This document shows, piece after piece, positions 43,285-52,108 of a stretch of 64,000 nucleotides of DNA. The stretch is from FEN-680 sp036845225 (lineage in GTDB: Bacteria > Actinomycetota > Geothermincolia > Fen-727 > Anoxymicrobiaceae), in the NCBI GenBank assembly GCA_036845225.1, contig DAIUEJ010000001.1, positions 124,001 through 188,000 on the forward strand, given 5' to 3'. Position numbers and translations under genes: made by a program. Numbering within the stretch: the stretch's first letter is position 1; every line of letters starts with the position of its first letter. The notes below the pieces were generated by a model. The model had not been told where the DNA came from. It saw only the letters and a list, made by a program, of their open reading frames with translations, and ran no database searches.

Positions 43285-44322
43285 ATGTCCGAAGTGGTCA
43301 TCTACTTCGACCCCCTCTTTGAGGAGCACAAGACCGGCTACGGCCACCCCGAGCGGCCGGAGCGTCTTCCCACTTCGATGAAGGCCCTCGAGGACTCCGG
43401 GCTTCTGGACAGAGTCACGGTCGCCTCTCCACGCGACGCTACGGTAGCAGAGATAGAGCTGGTCCATTCCCCCAAGTACATCGAGCAGGTCAAGCGCCTC
43501 GCGGATTCCGGAGGCGGCAACCTCGACATGGACACCACGGTCTCGGCCGCCACCTACGACGCGGCGCTGAAGGCAGCCGGTGCGCTGCTCGAGAGCGTGG
43601 AATGGAGCCTGGATGGCTCTTCCAGGCGCACCTTCTGTATGGTCAGGCCTCCGGGCCACCACGCGCTGCCCAGCAGGGGCATGGGCTTCTGCATCTTCAA
43701 CAATGTCGCCGTGGGCGCCCGCTATGCGATGGCTCGTAAGGACGTCGAGCGCGTGATGATAGTCGACTGGGACGCACACCACGGCAACGGCACCCAGGAA
43801 GTGTTCTACGAGGACCCGAATGTCCTCTACGTATCGCTGCACCAGTACCCTCACTACCCGGGCACGGGCTGGATCGACGAGACCGGAAAGGGAAAAGGCG
43901 AGGGGACCACGGTGAACCTGCCGTTCCCCGCCGGCACCGGGGAAGCCGAATACCTCACGGCATTCGAGCGCGTCATTATCCCGGCCGGCAAGAGGTTCGC
44001 GCCCGACCTGTTGATGGTGTCCGCGGGCTATGACAGTCACGCCGCCGACCTGCTGTGCTCGATGCGGCTGATCGACTCCTCTTACAGGAAGATGACCGAC
44101 TACCTGGTGGGATTCTCGGAAGAATGTTGTAGTGGTAGACTCATAGTGACCCTCGAAGGCGGTTACAACCTCAACGCTCAAGCCCGTTCGGTTGTGCAGA
44201 CGGTGGCGGGGCTCGCCGACTTCGACATCCCCGGCAAGGACGAGGCGCCGCAACCAACAGCCTATCCGGACAGGGCGCGTGACGTGATCGATCAGTGCGC
44301 GCGGCAGATGGGGCTCGACTGA
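43285..44322 (+). CDS. Histone deacetylase-like (AcuC/acetylpolyamine) amidohydrolase
   Basis: 345 aa from ATG 43285 with GCGGAAGGTGG upstream. Class II HDAC-like: GHPERPERLP near the N-terminus, RPPGHHALPSRGMGFCIFNN (tandem catalytic His), zinc ligands in DWDAHHGNGT and SAGYDSH, EGGYN near the end. Bacterial members deacetylate acetylpolyamines, acyl-lysine or acetoin-pathway enzymes. Neighbours give no hint of substrate. It follows a terminator and precedes the PilT-like gene by 57 bp. Confidence 0.9.
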   Translation: MSEVVIYFDPLFEEHKTGYGHPERPERLPTSMKALEDSGLLDRVTVASPRDATVAEIELVHSPKYIEQVKRLADSGGGNLDMDTTVSAATYDAALKAAGALLESVEWSLDGSSRRTFCMVRPPGHHALPSRGMGFCIFNNVAVGARYAMARKDVERVMIVDWDAHHGNGTQEVFYEDPNVLYVSLHQYPHYPGTGWIDETGKGKGEGTTVNLPFPAGTGEAEYLTAFERVIIPAGKRFAPDLLMVSAGYDSHAADLLCSMRLIDSSYRKMTDYLVGFSEECCSGRLIVTLEGGYNLNAQARSVVQTVAGLADFDIPGKDEAPQPTAYPDRARDVIDQCARQMGLD

Positions 44323-44378
44323 GGGATGCGCGGCAGGGTCGATGGCCTGTAGTGACCGAGTAGTGAAAGGCGGTCGAG

Positions 44379-45476
44379 TTGGATCTTCATGCTCTTCTCG
44401 CGCTGTCGGTCGAGAACCACGCGTCCGACATCCATATCAAGGCCGGCAGCCCGCCGTACCTGCGGGTCGACGGCGTCCTCTATGAGGCAGACTTCCCCAG
44501 GCTCGCGCCCACAGACGTGGTCGAGATCGCGTTCTCGCTGATGGACGAGAAGCAGGCGCGGGCGTTCCACGACACGAACGAGTCGGACTTCGCGTACAGC
44601 GTCGCGGGGCTCGGGCGTTTCCGCGCGAACATATTCAAGCAGCGGGGGACCATCGGCATCTCCATCCGGCGCGTCCTCACCAAGAAGATACCGACCTTCG
44701 AGGAGCTCGGCCTTCCTCCCGTCCTGAAGCGGATCGCCGACGAGGCGAGAGGCCTCGTGCTTATCACCGGCCCGACCGGGAGCGGCAAGACTACCACTTG
44801 CGCCTCCATGGTGGACTACCTGAACGAGAACCAGCGCATGAACATCATCACGATCGAGGACCCCATCGAGATCCTCCATATAGACAAGAAGTGCATCATC
44901 CACCAGCGCGAGATCGGCACCGACACCGACTCTTACAGAGAGGCCTTGAGGCACGTCACCAGGCAGGACCCCGACGTCATACTCATCGGCGAGATGCGCG
45001 ACGTCGAGACCGTCACCTCCGCCATGAACATCGCCATGACCGGGCACCTGGTGTTGTCGACGTTCCACACCCAGGACACCACCGAGACCGTCAACAGGAT
45101 GATCGACTTCTTCCCGCCGACGCAGCAGAAGCAGGTGCGCATCACGATGACCAGCACGCTGGGCGGGGTCGTCAGCCAGCTCCTCCTGCCGCGGTGCGAC
45201 GGCGGAGGCCGCGTCCCCGCGATCGAGATCATGGTCATGAACGGGAGGCTCGCGGAGTGCCTCCTCAACGAGGAGCCCACCTCGGTGATGCGCGAGATCA
45301 TCGCGGACGGCGAGTTCTACGGGATGCAGACTTTCAACCAGTCGCTGGTGTCTCTGTACGCCGACGGGCTGGTCGACTTCCAGACCGCCATGAAGGCCTC
45401 GAACCAGCCTCACGATTTCATCCTGATGGCCAAGCAGATGGGCCTGCCGGTGGAGGAGACCCTGGCCATCCGCTAG
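44379..45476 (+). CDS. PilT/PilU-like twitching motility ATPase
   Basis: 365-aa secretion-superfamily ATPase. TTG start giving MDLHALLALSVENHASDIHIKAG, the usual PilT opening. Walker A GPTGSGKTTT (about 130), Asp box IITIEDPIE, Walker B DPDVILIGEMRD, His box TGHLVLSTFHT and AECLLNEEPTSVMREII in the C-terminal domain. It powers pilus retraction with PilB/PilC partners, which are outside the window. The canonical AIRNLIRE motif is not seen, so PilT versus PilU is not decided. A diguanylate cyclase is convergent downstream. Confidence 0.9.
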   Translation: MDLHALLALSVENHASDIHIKAGSPPYLRVDGVLYEADFPRLAPTDVVEIAFSLMDEKQARAFHDTNESDFAYSVAGLGRFRANIFKQRGTIGISIRRVLTKKIPTFEELGLPPVLKRIADEARGLVLITGPTGSGKTTTCASMVDYLNENQRMNIITIEDPIEILHIDKKCIIHQREIGTDTDSYREALRHVTRQDPDVILIGEMRDVETVTSAMNIAMTGHLVLSTFHTQDTTETVNRMIDFFPPTQQKQVRITMTSTLGGVVSQLLLPRCDGGGRVPAIEIMVMNGRLAECLLNEEPTSVMREIIADGEFYGMQTFNQSLVSLYADGLVDFQTAMKASNQPHDFILMAKQMGLPVEETLAIR

Positions 45477-45494
45477 GCGGGTCGGCGGCCGCTT

Positions 45495-46943
45495 TCAGTC
45501 ACTCTCCGCGCTCTCCGTCGCGGCACCTTCGATCGCCGCGTGGGCGACCACCTTGTCCCGGCCGCTCTCCTTGGCGTTGTAGAGCGCTTCGTCGGCGGCG
45601 GATATCAGGTTCTCGAGAGCGAGGCTGTCGTGCGAGAAGGATGCGACGCCCATGCTTATGGTCGTGGTGATAGCGGCGGCGTCTCCATCCGTGGCGACCT
45701 CGAGCGCCGCGATCTTCTTGCGCAGTTTCTCCGCGACCTCGTAAGCCTCCGGCCAGTCGGTCTCGGGAAGCAGCACCGAGAACTCCTCGCCCCCGTAGCG
45801 GTAGACGCGGTCGACCTCACGCCTGCCCGAGTCCAGCGCGCGCGCCACCTCGCGGAGCACCGCGTCGCCGGCCTGGTGCCCGAACTGGTAGTTGAGCTCC
45901 TTGAAGTGGTCGATGTCGGCCATGATGAACGAGAACGCGTGGCGGTACCGCTTCGACCTCACGATCTCGCGCTCCAGGTCGCGGGTCAGCTTCCGGTAGT
46001 TGTAGAGGCCGGTCATCGGGTCCGTGATCGCCAGGCGGTTCACCTGCTCGAAGAGGGACGAACGCTGCATCGCGAGCCCGAACTGGTACGTCAGCGCCTG
46101 GGCGAGCTGGATGTCCTCCGGGGTGAAGGCGTCAGGGTGGCGCCTGCGCAGGTGCAGAACCCCGAGCAAGGCCTTGCCTTCAGTGATGGGCAGGCATATG
46201 GCCGAGCCGCTGGTGACCTTCGCGAGAGTCGGGCACTTGTCGTCGGTGGCGAGGTTGTCCACGACGGCTGCCTCCCTCTCGGTGCACGCCCGGCAGGAGG
46301 TTGAGTGCCCGATGCCCCTCCGCTTCATCTTGTCCAGGACCTCGTCGCTGTAGCCGAACGAGCTGACTATCGACATCCGGCCGCTGGACGGAGAGATGCT
46401 GTAGATGAGCCCCGAGTCCGCGTTGAAGACCCTTCGCGCCTCCTGGAGGCCCTCGGTGAATATCTCGTTCAGGTGGTTCTTGGTACTGATGGTGCTGATC
46501 ACCATCACCAGCGCGTTTATGCGCGTGAGCCAGCGGCGCGATTCCGCGAGGGCGTCCTCGCGCTGCCGCGCCAGCCGGCGCACGTCCAGGTACAGGCGGT
46601 GCGACTGCCGGGTGAGCAGGGTCGCGAAGTAAGTCACCAGAAGCCCGGTCACCGAGAACCTCACCAGCACCGAGATGTTGAAAAGGGTCGAGCTCGGCTC
46701 GTGCACAAAGAGCTCGAGGGCGAGCGCCCCCACGAGGACCAGCAGGACCAGGTAACGAAGCCGCGAGGTGGTCACCAGGCTCACGAACCCCAGGACGGCG
46801 GTGCTGACGACTATCACGAGCGCGGTGGCGTTGGAGACCCTGAAGATGCAGATGAACACCAGCAGCAGCGCCGCGGACAGCGCCCCGGCGGAGATCCAGG
46901 TGGTCCTCTGCAGTTCGTTCATCTTCATTATTCGAGATTTCAT
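45495..46943 (-). CDS. Membrane GAF-GGDEF diguanylate cyclase
   Basis: 482 aa. Four or five membrane helices (about 15-115), a coiled coil, GAF (about 150-300), and a GGDEF domain with intact GGEEF (RYGGEEFSVLLPE) and an RxxD I-site (REVD) five residues before it. An active c-di-GMP synthase with product inhibition is expected. The catalytic half closely resembles the cyclase at 13593. Placed tail to tail with the PilT-like gene, it may tune pilus activity. Confidence 0.9.
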   Translation of the reverse strand: MKSRIMKMNELQRTTWISAGALSAALLLVFICIFRVSNATALVIVVSTAVLGFVSLVTTSRLRYLVLLVLVGALALELFVHEPSSTLFNISVLVRFSVTGLLVTYFATLLTRQSHRLYLDVRRLARQREDALAESRRWLTRINALVMVISTISTKNHLNEIFTEGLQEARRVFNADSGLIYSISPSSGRMSIVSSFGYSDEVLDKMKRRGIGHSTSCRACTEREAAVVDNLATDDKCPTLAKVTSGSAICLPITEGKALLGVLHLRRRHPDAFTPEDIQLAQALTYQFGLAMQRSSLFEQVNRLAITDPMTGLYNYRKLTRDLEREIVRSKRYRHAFSFIMADIDHFKELNYQFGHQAGDAVLREVARALDSGRREVDRVYRYGGEEFSVLLPETDWPEAYEVAEKLRKKIAALEVATDGDAAAITTTISMGVASFSHDSLALENLISAADEALYNAKESGRDKVVAHAAIEGAATESAESD

Positions 46944-47000
46944 GGTAAGTGCATAATGTTGAGTCCGCTCCGCCAGCCTGTCAAACGACGGCGCCGGCGA

Positions 47001-48064
47001 TCAGGCGGGGCTGATGGTCACGTCGGTGTACCCGGCGGCGGCCCGGGTCCAGTCGACTGACGCTTCTTTTCCTGAGGTCGCCTCGTAGAACCCCGCGAGG
47101 AATCCGGCGACAAGAGGCTCGTAGTAAGGGTTCTGGACCCTGACCTCGAGCCGGCCGTCTGAGGAGGCAACCGTGGTGCCGTTGCCCATGCCCTTCAGCT
47201 CGAGCGTCTTCATGTAACGCGAGTAGCCTGCAACGCTCGTGTCCAGTTCCTTGCTCTTCGAGGAGATCACGCCTTTGACCCGGCTCTTCTCGATGCCCAT
47301 GATCATCGCCGGGATCTCACCGCCCAGCTCGGCCTCGAGCTCGCCGAAGAGGTTCGCGAGCGTCATGACCCCGACCAGCACCACGCGGTGCGAGGACTTC
47401 CTGTCCACGATTATCCCGCGGTCCATGTCGAAGGTGTACTGTGCCCCCAGGGCCAGAGGGGCCTTGCACACAGGGCACAGCTCGTAGATGTTCCTTCCCG
47501 GAAGGACGGCCGGAGGGACGTAAGAGAACCTGTCGTCGTAAGCCGATCGCTCGACGGCCGCTTTCTCGATGCTGCACCTCACGGTGCCGGACTCGTCGGA
47601 GGAGAAGCGAGCGTCCGCGGAGCAACCCTCGACGCTCTCGACGCGCCGCAGATGTCTCCCGTTATGGCGGCGCCGTTGTAAGCGTCTGTGATCACTCCCT
47701 CGAGGTGCGCGTGCCGCACGTAGTCGGAAACCTCCGCGTGGCCGAGCCCCAGCATGCTCACCTGGTTGCCCAGTTGATCGTAGACCCTGGTGCTTATCAG
47801 GTTGCGTGCGACGATCCCCTTGACCCCGGAGAGCACCGCATCCATGAAGTGCCTGCCGCTCTTTCGCTTGGCTTCCAGGATGATGCCTTCGAGCGGGATG
47901 CCGATCTTGCCGGAGATGGAGTCAAGGATGTGGTTGAGGGCGTCGTTGTCGATGAACACCATCCTGTGGGTGTCGTCGCGAGCGAGCGAGATCGTCCCAT
48001 TGGGGGCCCACTTGTGCTCGCTCGTCAGTATCCTTGGAACGCCGCAGCGCTGGCAATACCGCAT
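47001..48064 (-). pseudogene. V4R-like two-Cys-motif protein split by a frameshift
   Basis: The N-terminal frame from ATG 48064 (MRYCQRCGVPRIL) reads to ITGDICGA and then runs into a short tail ending at 47579. The next frame resumes as RVESVEGCSADARF at about 47655 and continues to 47001, ending NPYYEPLVAGFLAGFYEATSG...GYTDVTIS. Inserting one G in TGCGGCGCG restores ICGRVESVEG. The whole would be about 355 aa, with CxxC pairs at both ends of the first part (CQRC, CPVC) and a C-terminal V4R-type ligand-binding domain. It is either a true pseudogene, a sequence error or a -1 frameshift site. Function unknown. Confidence 0.75.
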
Positions 48065-48088
48065 CAAGAGGTCTCCTTCTCGGTCTGT

Positions 48089-48901
48089 TCACCCGGCGGT
48101 GGTCATGAAACTATAACTTGCCTCGAATATCTTTTCCTTGTCATAGTCGAGGGTCGCGACGTGGTAGCAGTTGTCCAGCCAGACGATCTCTTTGTCGCCG
48201 GAGGATACGTGGTCGTAGACGTACTGAGAATTCTTTGGTGGGACCACGTGGTCTTCCCGGGCAGCGAAAAGCCGGATGGGGCAGGTGATGCGGTCCAGGT
48301 CGCCGTCGACCACCTTGCCGAGTTTCACGAGCTCGTGGGCCGCGTTGGTGCTCAGCTTCTCGTAGGCGACCTCCACGACGCCGGGGTCCTTAAGGTCGTT
48401 GCCGGGCCCGGGGAACGTCTTGAGGACGTGCTTGAGGGCTCCCACGAACTTGAGCGCGATCCCGTTGGCGCCGGGGGCGAGCCAGTGGACCGGGGCGGAT
48501 ATCGGCATGACCCCGGCCAGCGTGTCGGAATGCCGCTCGGCGAGATAGAGCGTCAGCAGGCCGCCCATCGAGAGGCCGGACACGAAGATGGTGTCGCACA
48601 GCTCGCGGAGCTCGGCAAGCGCGGTCTCCACTGTCGCCGTCCAGTCGGTGTAGGACCACTTGCCCATGTCATCCACGTCCGTTCCGTGCCCCGGCAGCCT
48701 GGGCCCCAGCACAGTCATCCCCTTTTCAGCGAGGAACTCTCCCATCAGCCGCATGCTGGACGTGGTGCCCGTGAAGCCATGTATCAGAAGGCACCCGGTC
48801 CTGCCACCTTCGAAGAAGAACGGCTTGCCGTCATCCATCACGGACACGCCGACCGGCACCTTGAGCGTCATCGCACACTTGTCCTGTGAACTCTCTGCCA
48901 T
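48089..48901 (-). CDS. Alpha/beta hydrolase, carboxylesterase or monoacylglycerol lipase type
   Basis: 270 aa. Oxyanion region LLIHGFTGTTSSM, nucleophile elbow GLSMGG, acid in AREDHVVPP and His in NCYHVATLDYD. Resembles Est30-type esterases and bacterial monoglyceride lipases of about 250 aa; the N-terminal 20 residues are extra. Cytosolic. A second, membrane-anchored hydrolase is encoded immediately upstream on the same strand, with a 32-bp gap. Confidence 0.9.
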   Translation of the reverse strand: MAESSQDKCAMTLKVPVGVSVMDDGKPFFFEGGRTGCLLIHGFTGTTSSMRLMGEFLAEKGMTVLGPRLPGHGTDVDDMGKWSYTDWTATVETALAELRELCDTIFVSGLSMGGLLTLYLAERHSDTLAGVMPISAPVHWLAPGANGIALKFVGALKHVLKTFPGPGNDLKDPGVVEVAYEKLSTNAAHELVKLGKVVDGDLDRITCPIRLFAAREDHVVPPKNSQYVYDHVSSGDKEIVWLDNCYHVATLDYDKEKIFEASYSFMTTAG

Positions 48902-48933
48902 GATATTCCCTCCGCTTCTCTTGCGGCCGACCG

Positions 48934-50220
48934 CTAGTTGTCGGGGTTGCCGAATATTTCCATGCTGTCGATGCCCGCCAGGCCGAGCAGATCATCCGGT
49001 GGCAGGCCGAACTCTCCCCAGTAGTTGAAGAAAGTCTTCACGACGCTGTGCAGCCACTTGCGGGTTGCGGGCCCGTGGAGTGAATGGCCGCCCGCGTGCA
49101 CGATCGCCGCGGCAACCATCGGGTTTTCTCCCGCGGCATCAAGGAGCGCATGCACTTCGCCGACGGGGGAGACGACGTCGTCGGAGGCATGCAGCAGGAG
49201 GCACGGCACCTCGATCTCGGACATCATCTTCACCAGGCTCGCTTTGCTGTAGAGGTCCCCCTCTCCCATCTCGTAATACTGGCACGACACCTCGCGCGTG
49301 TATACCTTCGGGTCGAAGAAGCCCTTGGGCCCGACGGCGAGGGTCTTGAACAGGAGAAGGACGCGGCTCAGGAGGCGCCTGGCGGTCGAGAGCATCGAAA
49401 GGCCTCGCAGGCTGGACCTCCGCTCGACCTCGCTGCATGCGTCCGCGTATGCGCTCACGGCTACCACGCCGCCGGAGAGAGGCCTTTCCAGCCTGGAGCG
49501 CCCCGCCGCGATCAGCGATGCTGATGCGGCCATCCCGGCGCCGAACACGCCGACGGTGCTCACGATGTCGAGGCTGTCCAGGTACTCCGCGGCCGCCATG
49601 AGATCATCCGACTCCCGGTAGCCCCAACTGGTGGGCGCCTCTGAGAAACGGCCCGAGTCCCCGAGGTTCCGCAGGTCCAGCGCCAGCACGTGGAAACCCC
49701 AGTCGTAGTAAGCCTCGAGCGCGAAGGAAAGCAGCCAGCCCGAGTTCTTGCTGGCTGGTGAGTCACTCGCGAAAATGACCGCGGGCTTCGGGGCGTCGCC
49801 GGGGGAGAGAGCCAGGTGCCCGCACACCGGGGTGCCGTCCTGTGATTCGAGCATTATCGGTGCGAAGACCTGGGGATACGGGTAGACCAGCCCCGCGGTG
49901 ATGCGTGTCGTCGACAGCGCGGCCGGGACGAGGTCTATCAGCATCGAGAGGGCGGTGGACACCGGAGGAGGCAGGGTGGCGCGGAACGGCGTCGCCTCCA
50001 CCATCTCCATCACCTCGGACATGGTTTTGATCCCCGAAGTGCGCTCAAGGGCAATGGATGCCGCATCGCGCGCGCGCGGCACGCCCCGGAAGCGGGCCAA
50101 CACGTAGACGATGAACCCGACGGTTATGACAAAGGGTGAAAATATCACCAGTAGAAAAGCCAGTACCGCCGCCCGGGCGGCGCGCGGAGCTTTCCTGTCA
50201 GGGTAAGCAATGATACTCAT
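48934..50220 (-). CDS. Membrane-anchored alpha/beta-hydrolase-fold protein with altered nucleophile
   Basis: 428 aa. One N-terminal membrane helix (VLAFLLVIFSPFVITVGFIVYVLA) and a helical linker precede an alpha/beta hydrolase domain (about 120-410). The fold is recognisable: LALDLRNLGDSG, YRESDDLMAAAEYLDSL, HASDDVVSP for the acid and HAGGHSLHG for the His. At the elbow, where GxSxG is expected, the sequence is VFGAGMAAS, with Gly in place of Ser. It may be inactive or use another residue; a Ser lies three residues on. It could act as a binding protein beside the active esterase downstream. Confidence 0.8.
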   Translation of the reverse strand: MSIIAYPDRKAPRAARAAVLAFLLVIFSPFVITVGFIVYVLARFRGVPRARDAASIALERTSGIKTMSEVMEMVEATPFRATLPPPVSTALSMLIDLVPAALSTTRITAGLVYPYPQVFAPIMLESQDGTPVCGHLALSPGDAPKPAVIFASDSPASKNSGWLLSFALEAYYDWGFHVLALDLRNLGDSGRFSEAPTSWGYRESDDLMAAAEYLDSLDIVSTVGVFGAGMAASASLIAAGRSRLERPLSGGVVAVSAYADACSEVERRSSLRGLSMLSTARRLLSRVLLLFKTLAVGPKGFFDPKVYTREVSCQYYEMGEGDLYSKASLVKMMSEIEVPCLLLHASDDVVSPVGEVHALLDAAGENPMVAAAIVHAGGHSLHGPATRKWLHSVVKTFFNYWGEFGLPPDDLLGLAGIDSMEIFGNPDN

Positions 50221-50429
50221 TTCGGGGCTATTCTATCACAGGCATGTTAGCGGCACGCCTCTGGACCGGACACGAAAACCGCTGCGCGAGGCCCGGTTTG
50301 AGACCCGCTCATAATGACAAAGGAAGCCGTATCGGTTAGTTTATAGGCACCAGTCGACCCGCGGCCCGGGCCCGCCTGGCGACAGCAGTTCAGCTATGGA
50401 CGCCGCGAAGAGTAAGAGGAAATCGGAAC

Positions 50430-51377
50430 ATGGCAAAGAAGCCGAAGCGCGCGCTCGTCACCGGTGGTGCGGGATTCATCGGCTCGCACCTGTGCGATGC
50501 GCTCCTGGCCGCCGGGCAGGAGGTGATCTGCCTCGACAACCTGGCAACCGGGGCTCACGCCAACATCGAGCAGGCCCAAGAGAACCCTTCGTTCATCTTT
50601 GAGGACCGCGACGTCACCGAGCCGTTCGACTTCGAGGTCGATGCCGTCTACCATCTGGCGAGCCCGGCCAGCCCGCTGGATTACTACGCCATGCCTGTCA
50701 AGACGATGCTCGCCAATTCGCTCGGGACCCGCAACTGCCTCGAGCTCGCGAACAAACTGGGGGTCCGCATGCTCCTCGCGTCCACTTCCGAGGTCTACGG
50801 GGACCCGGAGGTTACGCCGCAGAGCGAAGGATACTTCGGCCACGTGAACCCGGTCGGGCTCCGGTCGTGCTACGACGAGGGCAAGCGGTTTGCCGAGGCT
50901 TTGTGTAAAGCGTACGAGCGCGAGCACGGCACCGACATAGTGATCGTCCGTATTTTCAACACGTACGGGACGCGCATGCGCCCCGGCGACGGACGCGTGA
51001 TCCCCAACTTCGTCAGCCAGGCCCTCGCCGGCGAGCCGTTCACCATCTACGGCGACGGCAGCCAGACCCGGAGCTTCTGCCACGTGAGCGACATGGTGAA
51101 AGCGCTCGTGCTGGCGGTCCAGACCACGGAGGCCGGAGGCGAAGTGATAAACGTCGGCAACCCGGACGAGATGCGGATCATAGACCTCGCGGCGCGCCTC
51201 CGCGAGAAGACCGGCACGTCTTCGCCCCTGGTCTTCGAGCCGCTTCCCGAGGACGACCCGCTCCAGCGCAAGCCGGATATCACCAGGGCGATGAAGGTGC
51301 TGGGCTGGGCGCCGGAGGTGAGCCTGGACGAAGGCCTCTCCGACACCATCTCGTGGTTCAATCGCGGCAGGGAGTGA
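50430..51377 (+). CDS. UDP-glucuronate decarboxylase (UDP-xylose synthase)-like SDR
   Basis: 315-aa extended SDR: TGGAGFIGSH, YHLASPASPLDYYAMP, STSEVYGDPEVTPQ, catalytic YxxxK (CYDEGKRF), and RIFNTYGTRMRPGDGRV with the Arg typical of UXS enzymes. These residues match UDP-glucuronate decarboxylases more closely than GalE or RmlB. Produces UDP-xylose for surface glycans. ATG 50430 follows AAGAGGAAATCGGAAC. Followed after 2 bp by a thioesterase gene. Confidence 0.87.
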   Translation: MAKKPKRALVTGGAGFIGSHLCDALLAAGQEVICLDNLATGAHANIEQAQENPSFIFEDRDVTEPFDFEVDAVYHLASPASPLDYYAMPVKTMLANSLGTRNCLELANKLGVRMLLASTSEVYGDPEVTPQSEGYFGHVNPVGLRSCYDEGKRFAEALCKAYEREHGTDIVIVRIFNTYGTRMRPGDGRVIPNFVSQALAGEPFTIYGDGSQTRSFCHVSDMVKALVLAVQTTEAGGEVINVGNPDEMRIIDLAARLREKTGTSSPLVFEPLPEDDPLQRKPDITRAMKVLGWAPEVSLDEGLSDTISWFNRGRE

Positions 51378-51379
51378 GG

Positions 51380-51850
51380 ATGGACACCGAGCCCAGAGTG
51401 TGGGGCGCCTGCACGCCCGAGGAGGAAGAGCGCTACAAGGCGATCATCCGCGACAGGGTCCACAACTCACCGTTCTACAAGCACATGGGCCTGGAGGTCA
51501 CGGGGCTGGGCTGCGGCTGGTCGACGTTCAAGATGGACGCCGGAGAGAACCTCTACAACGTCGGAGGCATCGTGCACGGCGGGGCGGTGACTTCCATCGC
51601 CGACGCGGCGTCGAGCGTCGCCCTCGCCACGCTCCTCGAGAAAGGCCGCGAGCTTCCCATCACCGTCGAGCTCAAGATCAACTTCTGCTCTCCGGCGAAC
51701 GCCGGGGTGATCGAGGCGCGGGGCCAGGTCGTCCAGAAGGGGAGCCGCATAGCGGTCTGCGAGGTCGACGTGACCCAGGAAGACAGGCTCGTCGCCAAGG
51801 GGATATCCACGTACATGGTGCTTTCGGCCGAAAACCCCGAGCAGGTCTAG
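51380..51850 (+). CDS. PaaI-family hot-dog thioesterase
   Basis: 156 aa from ATG 51380 behind GGGAGTGAGG. Hot-dog fold with NVGGIVHGGAVTSIADAASS, the catalytic Asp/His region of PaaI-type acyl-CoA thioesterases, and VELKINFCSPANAG. It hydrolyses small or aromatic acyl-CoAs and would fit the acyl-CoA metabolism at 5.6-12.4 kb. Its TAG overlaps the stop of the opposite small gene (CTAG). Confidence 0.88.
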   Translation: MDTEPRVWGACTPEEEERYKAIIRDRVHNSPFYKHMGLEVTGLGCGWSTFKMDAGENLYNVGGIVHGGAVTSIADAASSVALATLLEKGRELPITVELKINFCSPANAGVIEARGQVVQKGSRIAVCEVDVTQEDRLVAKGISTYMVLSAENPEQV

Positions 51851-52080
51851 CGCTTCTCGATCTCCCAGAAGTCCGACACCCAGTGGTACGTCAGCCGGTA
51901 CCTCCCGCCGTCCTGGTCCCTCACGTCCCACACCGAGAGCGTGAGACCTTCCAGCCCCTGCACCTGCTCCACGCGGGCAGCCTCGACCTTCCTGATGATG
52001 TGGTGTTCTTCGTCGAGGTAGAACTCGCGAGGCTCGTTGGCGTACGAGCAGCCGCTGTACGCGATGACGCGGTGCTCCAA
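51847..52080 (-). CDS. Small conserved-looking protein of unknown function
   Basis: 77 aa, TTG start with GGAAACTCC upstream. Charged and beta-rich: MEHRVIAYSGCSYANEPREF, EEHHIIRKVEAARVEQVQG, LTYHWVSDFWEIEKR. No signal or membrane segment. It sits 28 bp downstream of ino1 on the same strand and is probably co-transcribed. No family recognised; codon use resembles neighbouring genes. Confidence 0.6.
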   Translation of the reverse strand: MEHRVIAYSGCSYANEPREFYLDEEHHIIRKVEAARVEQVQGLEGLTLSVWDVRDQDGGRYRLTYHWVSDFWEIEKR

Positions 52081-52108
52081 TGGAGTTTCCTTCCGGCTGG
52101 CTGGCGCC

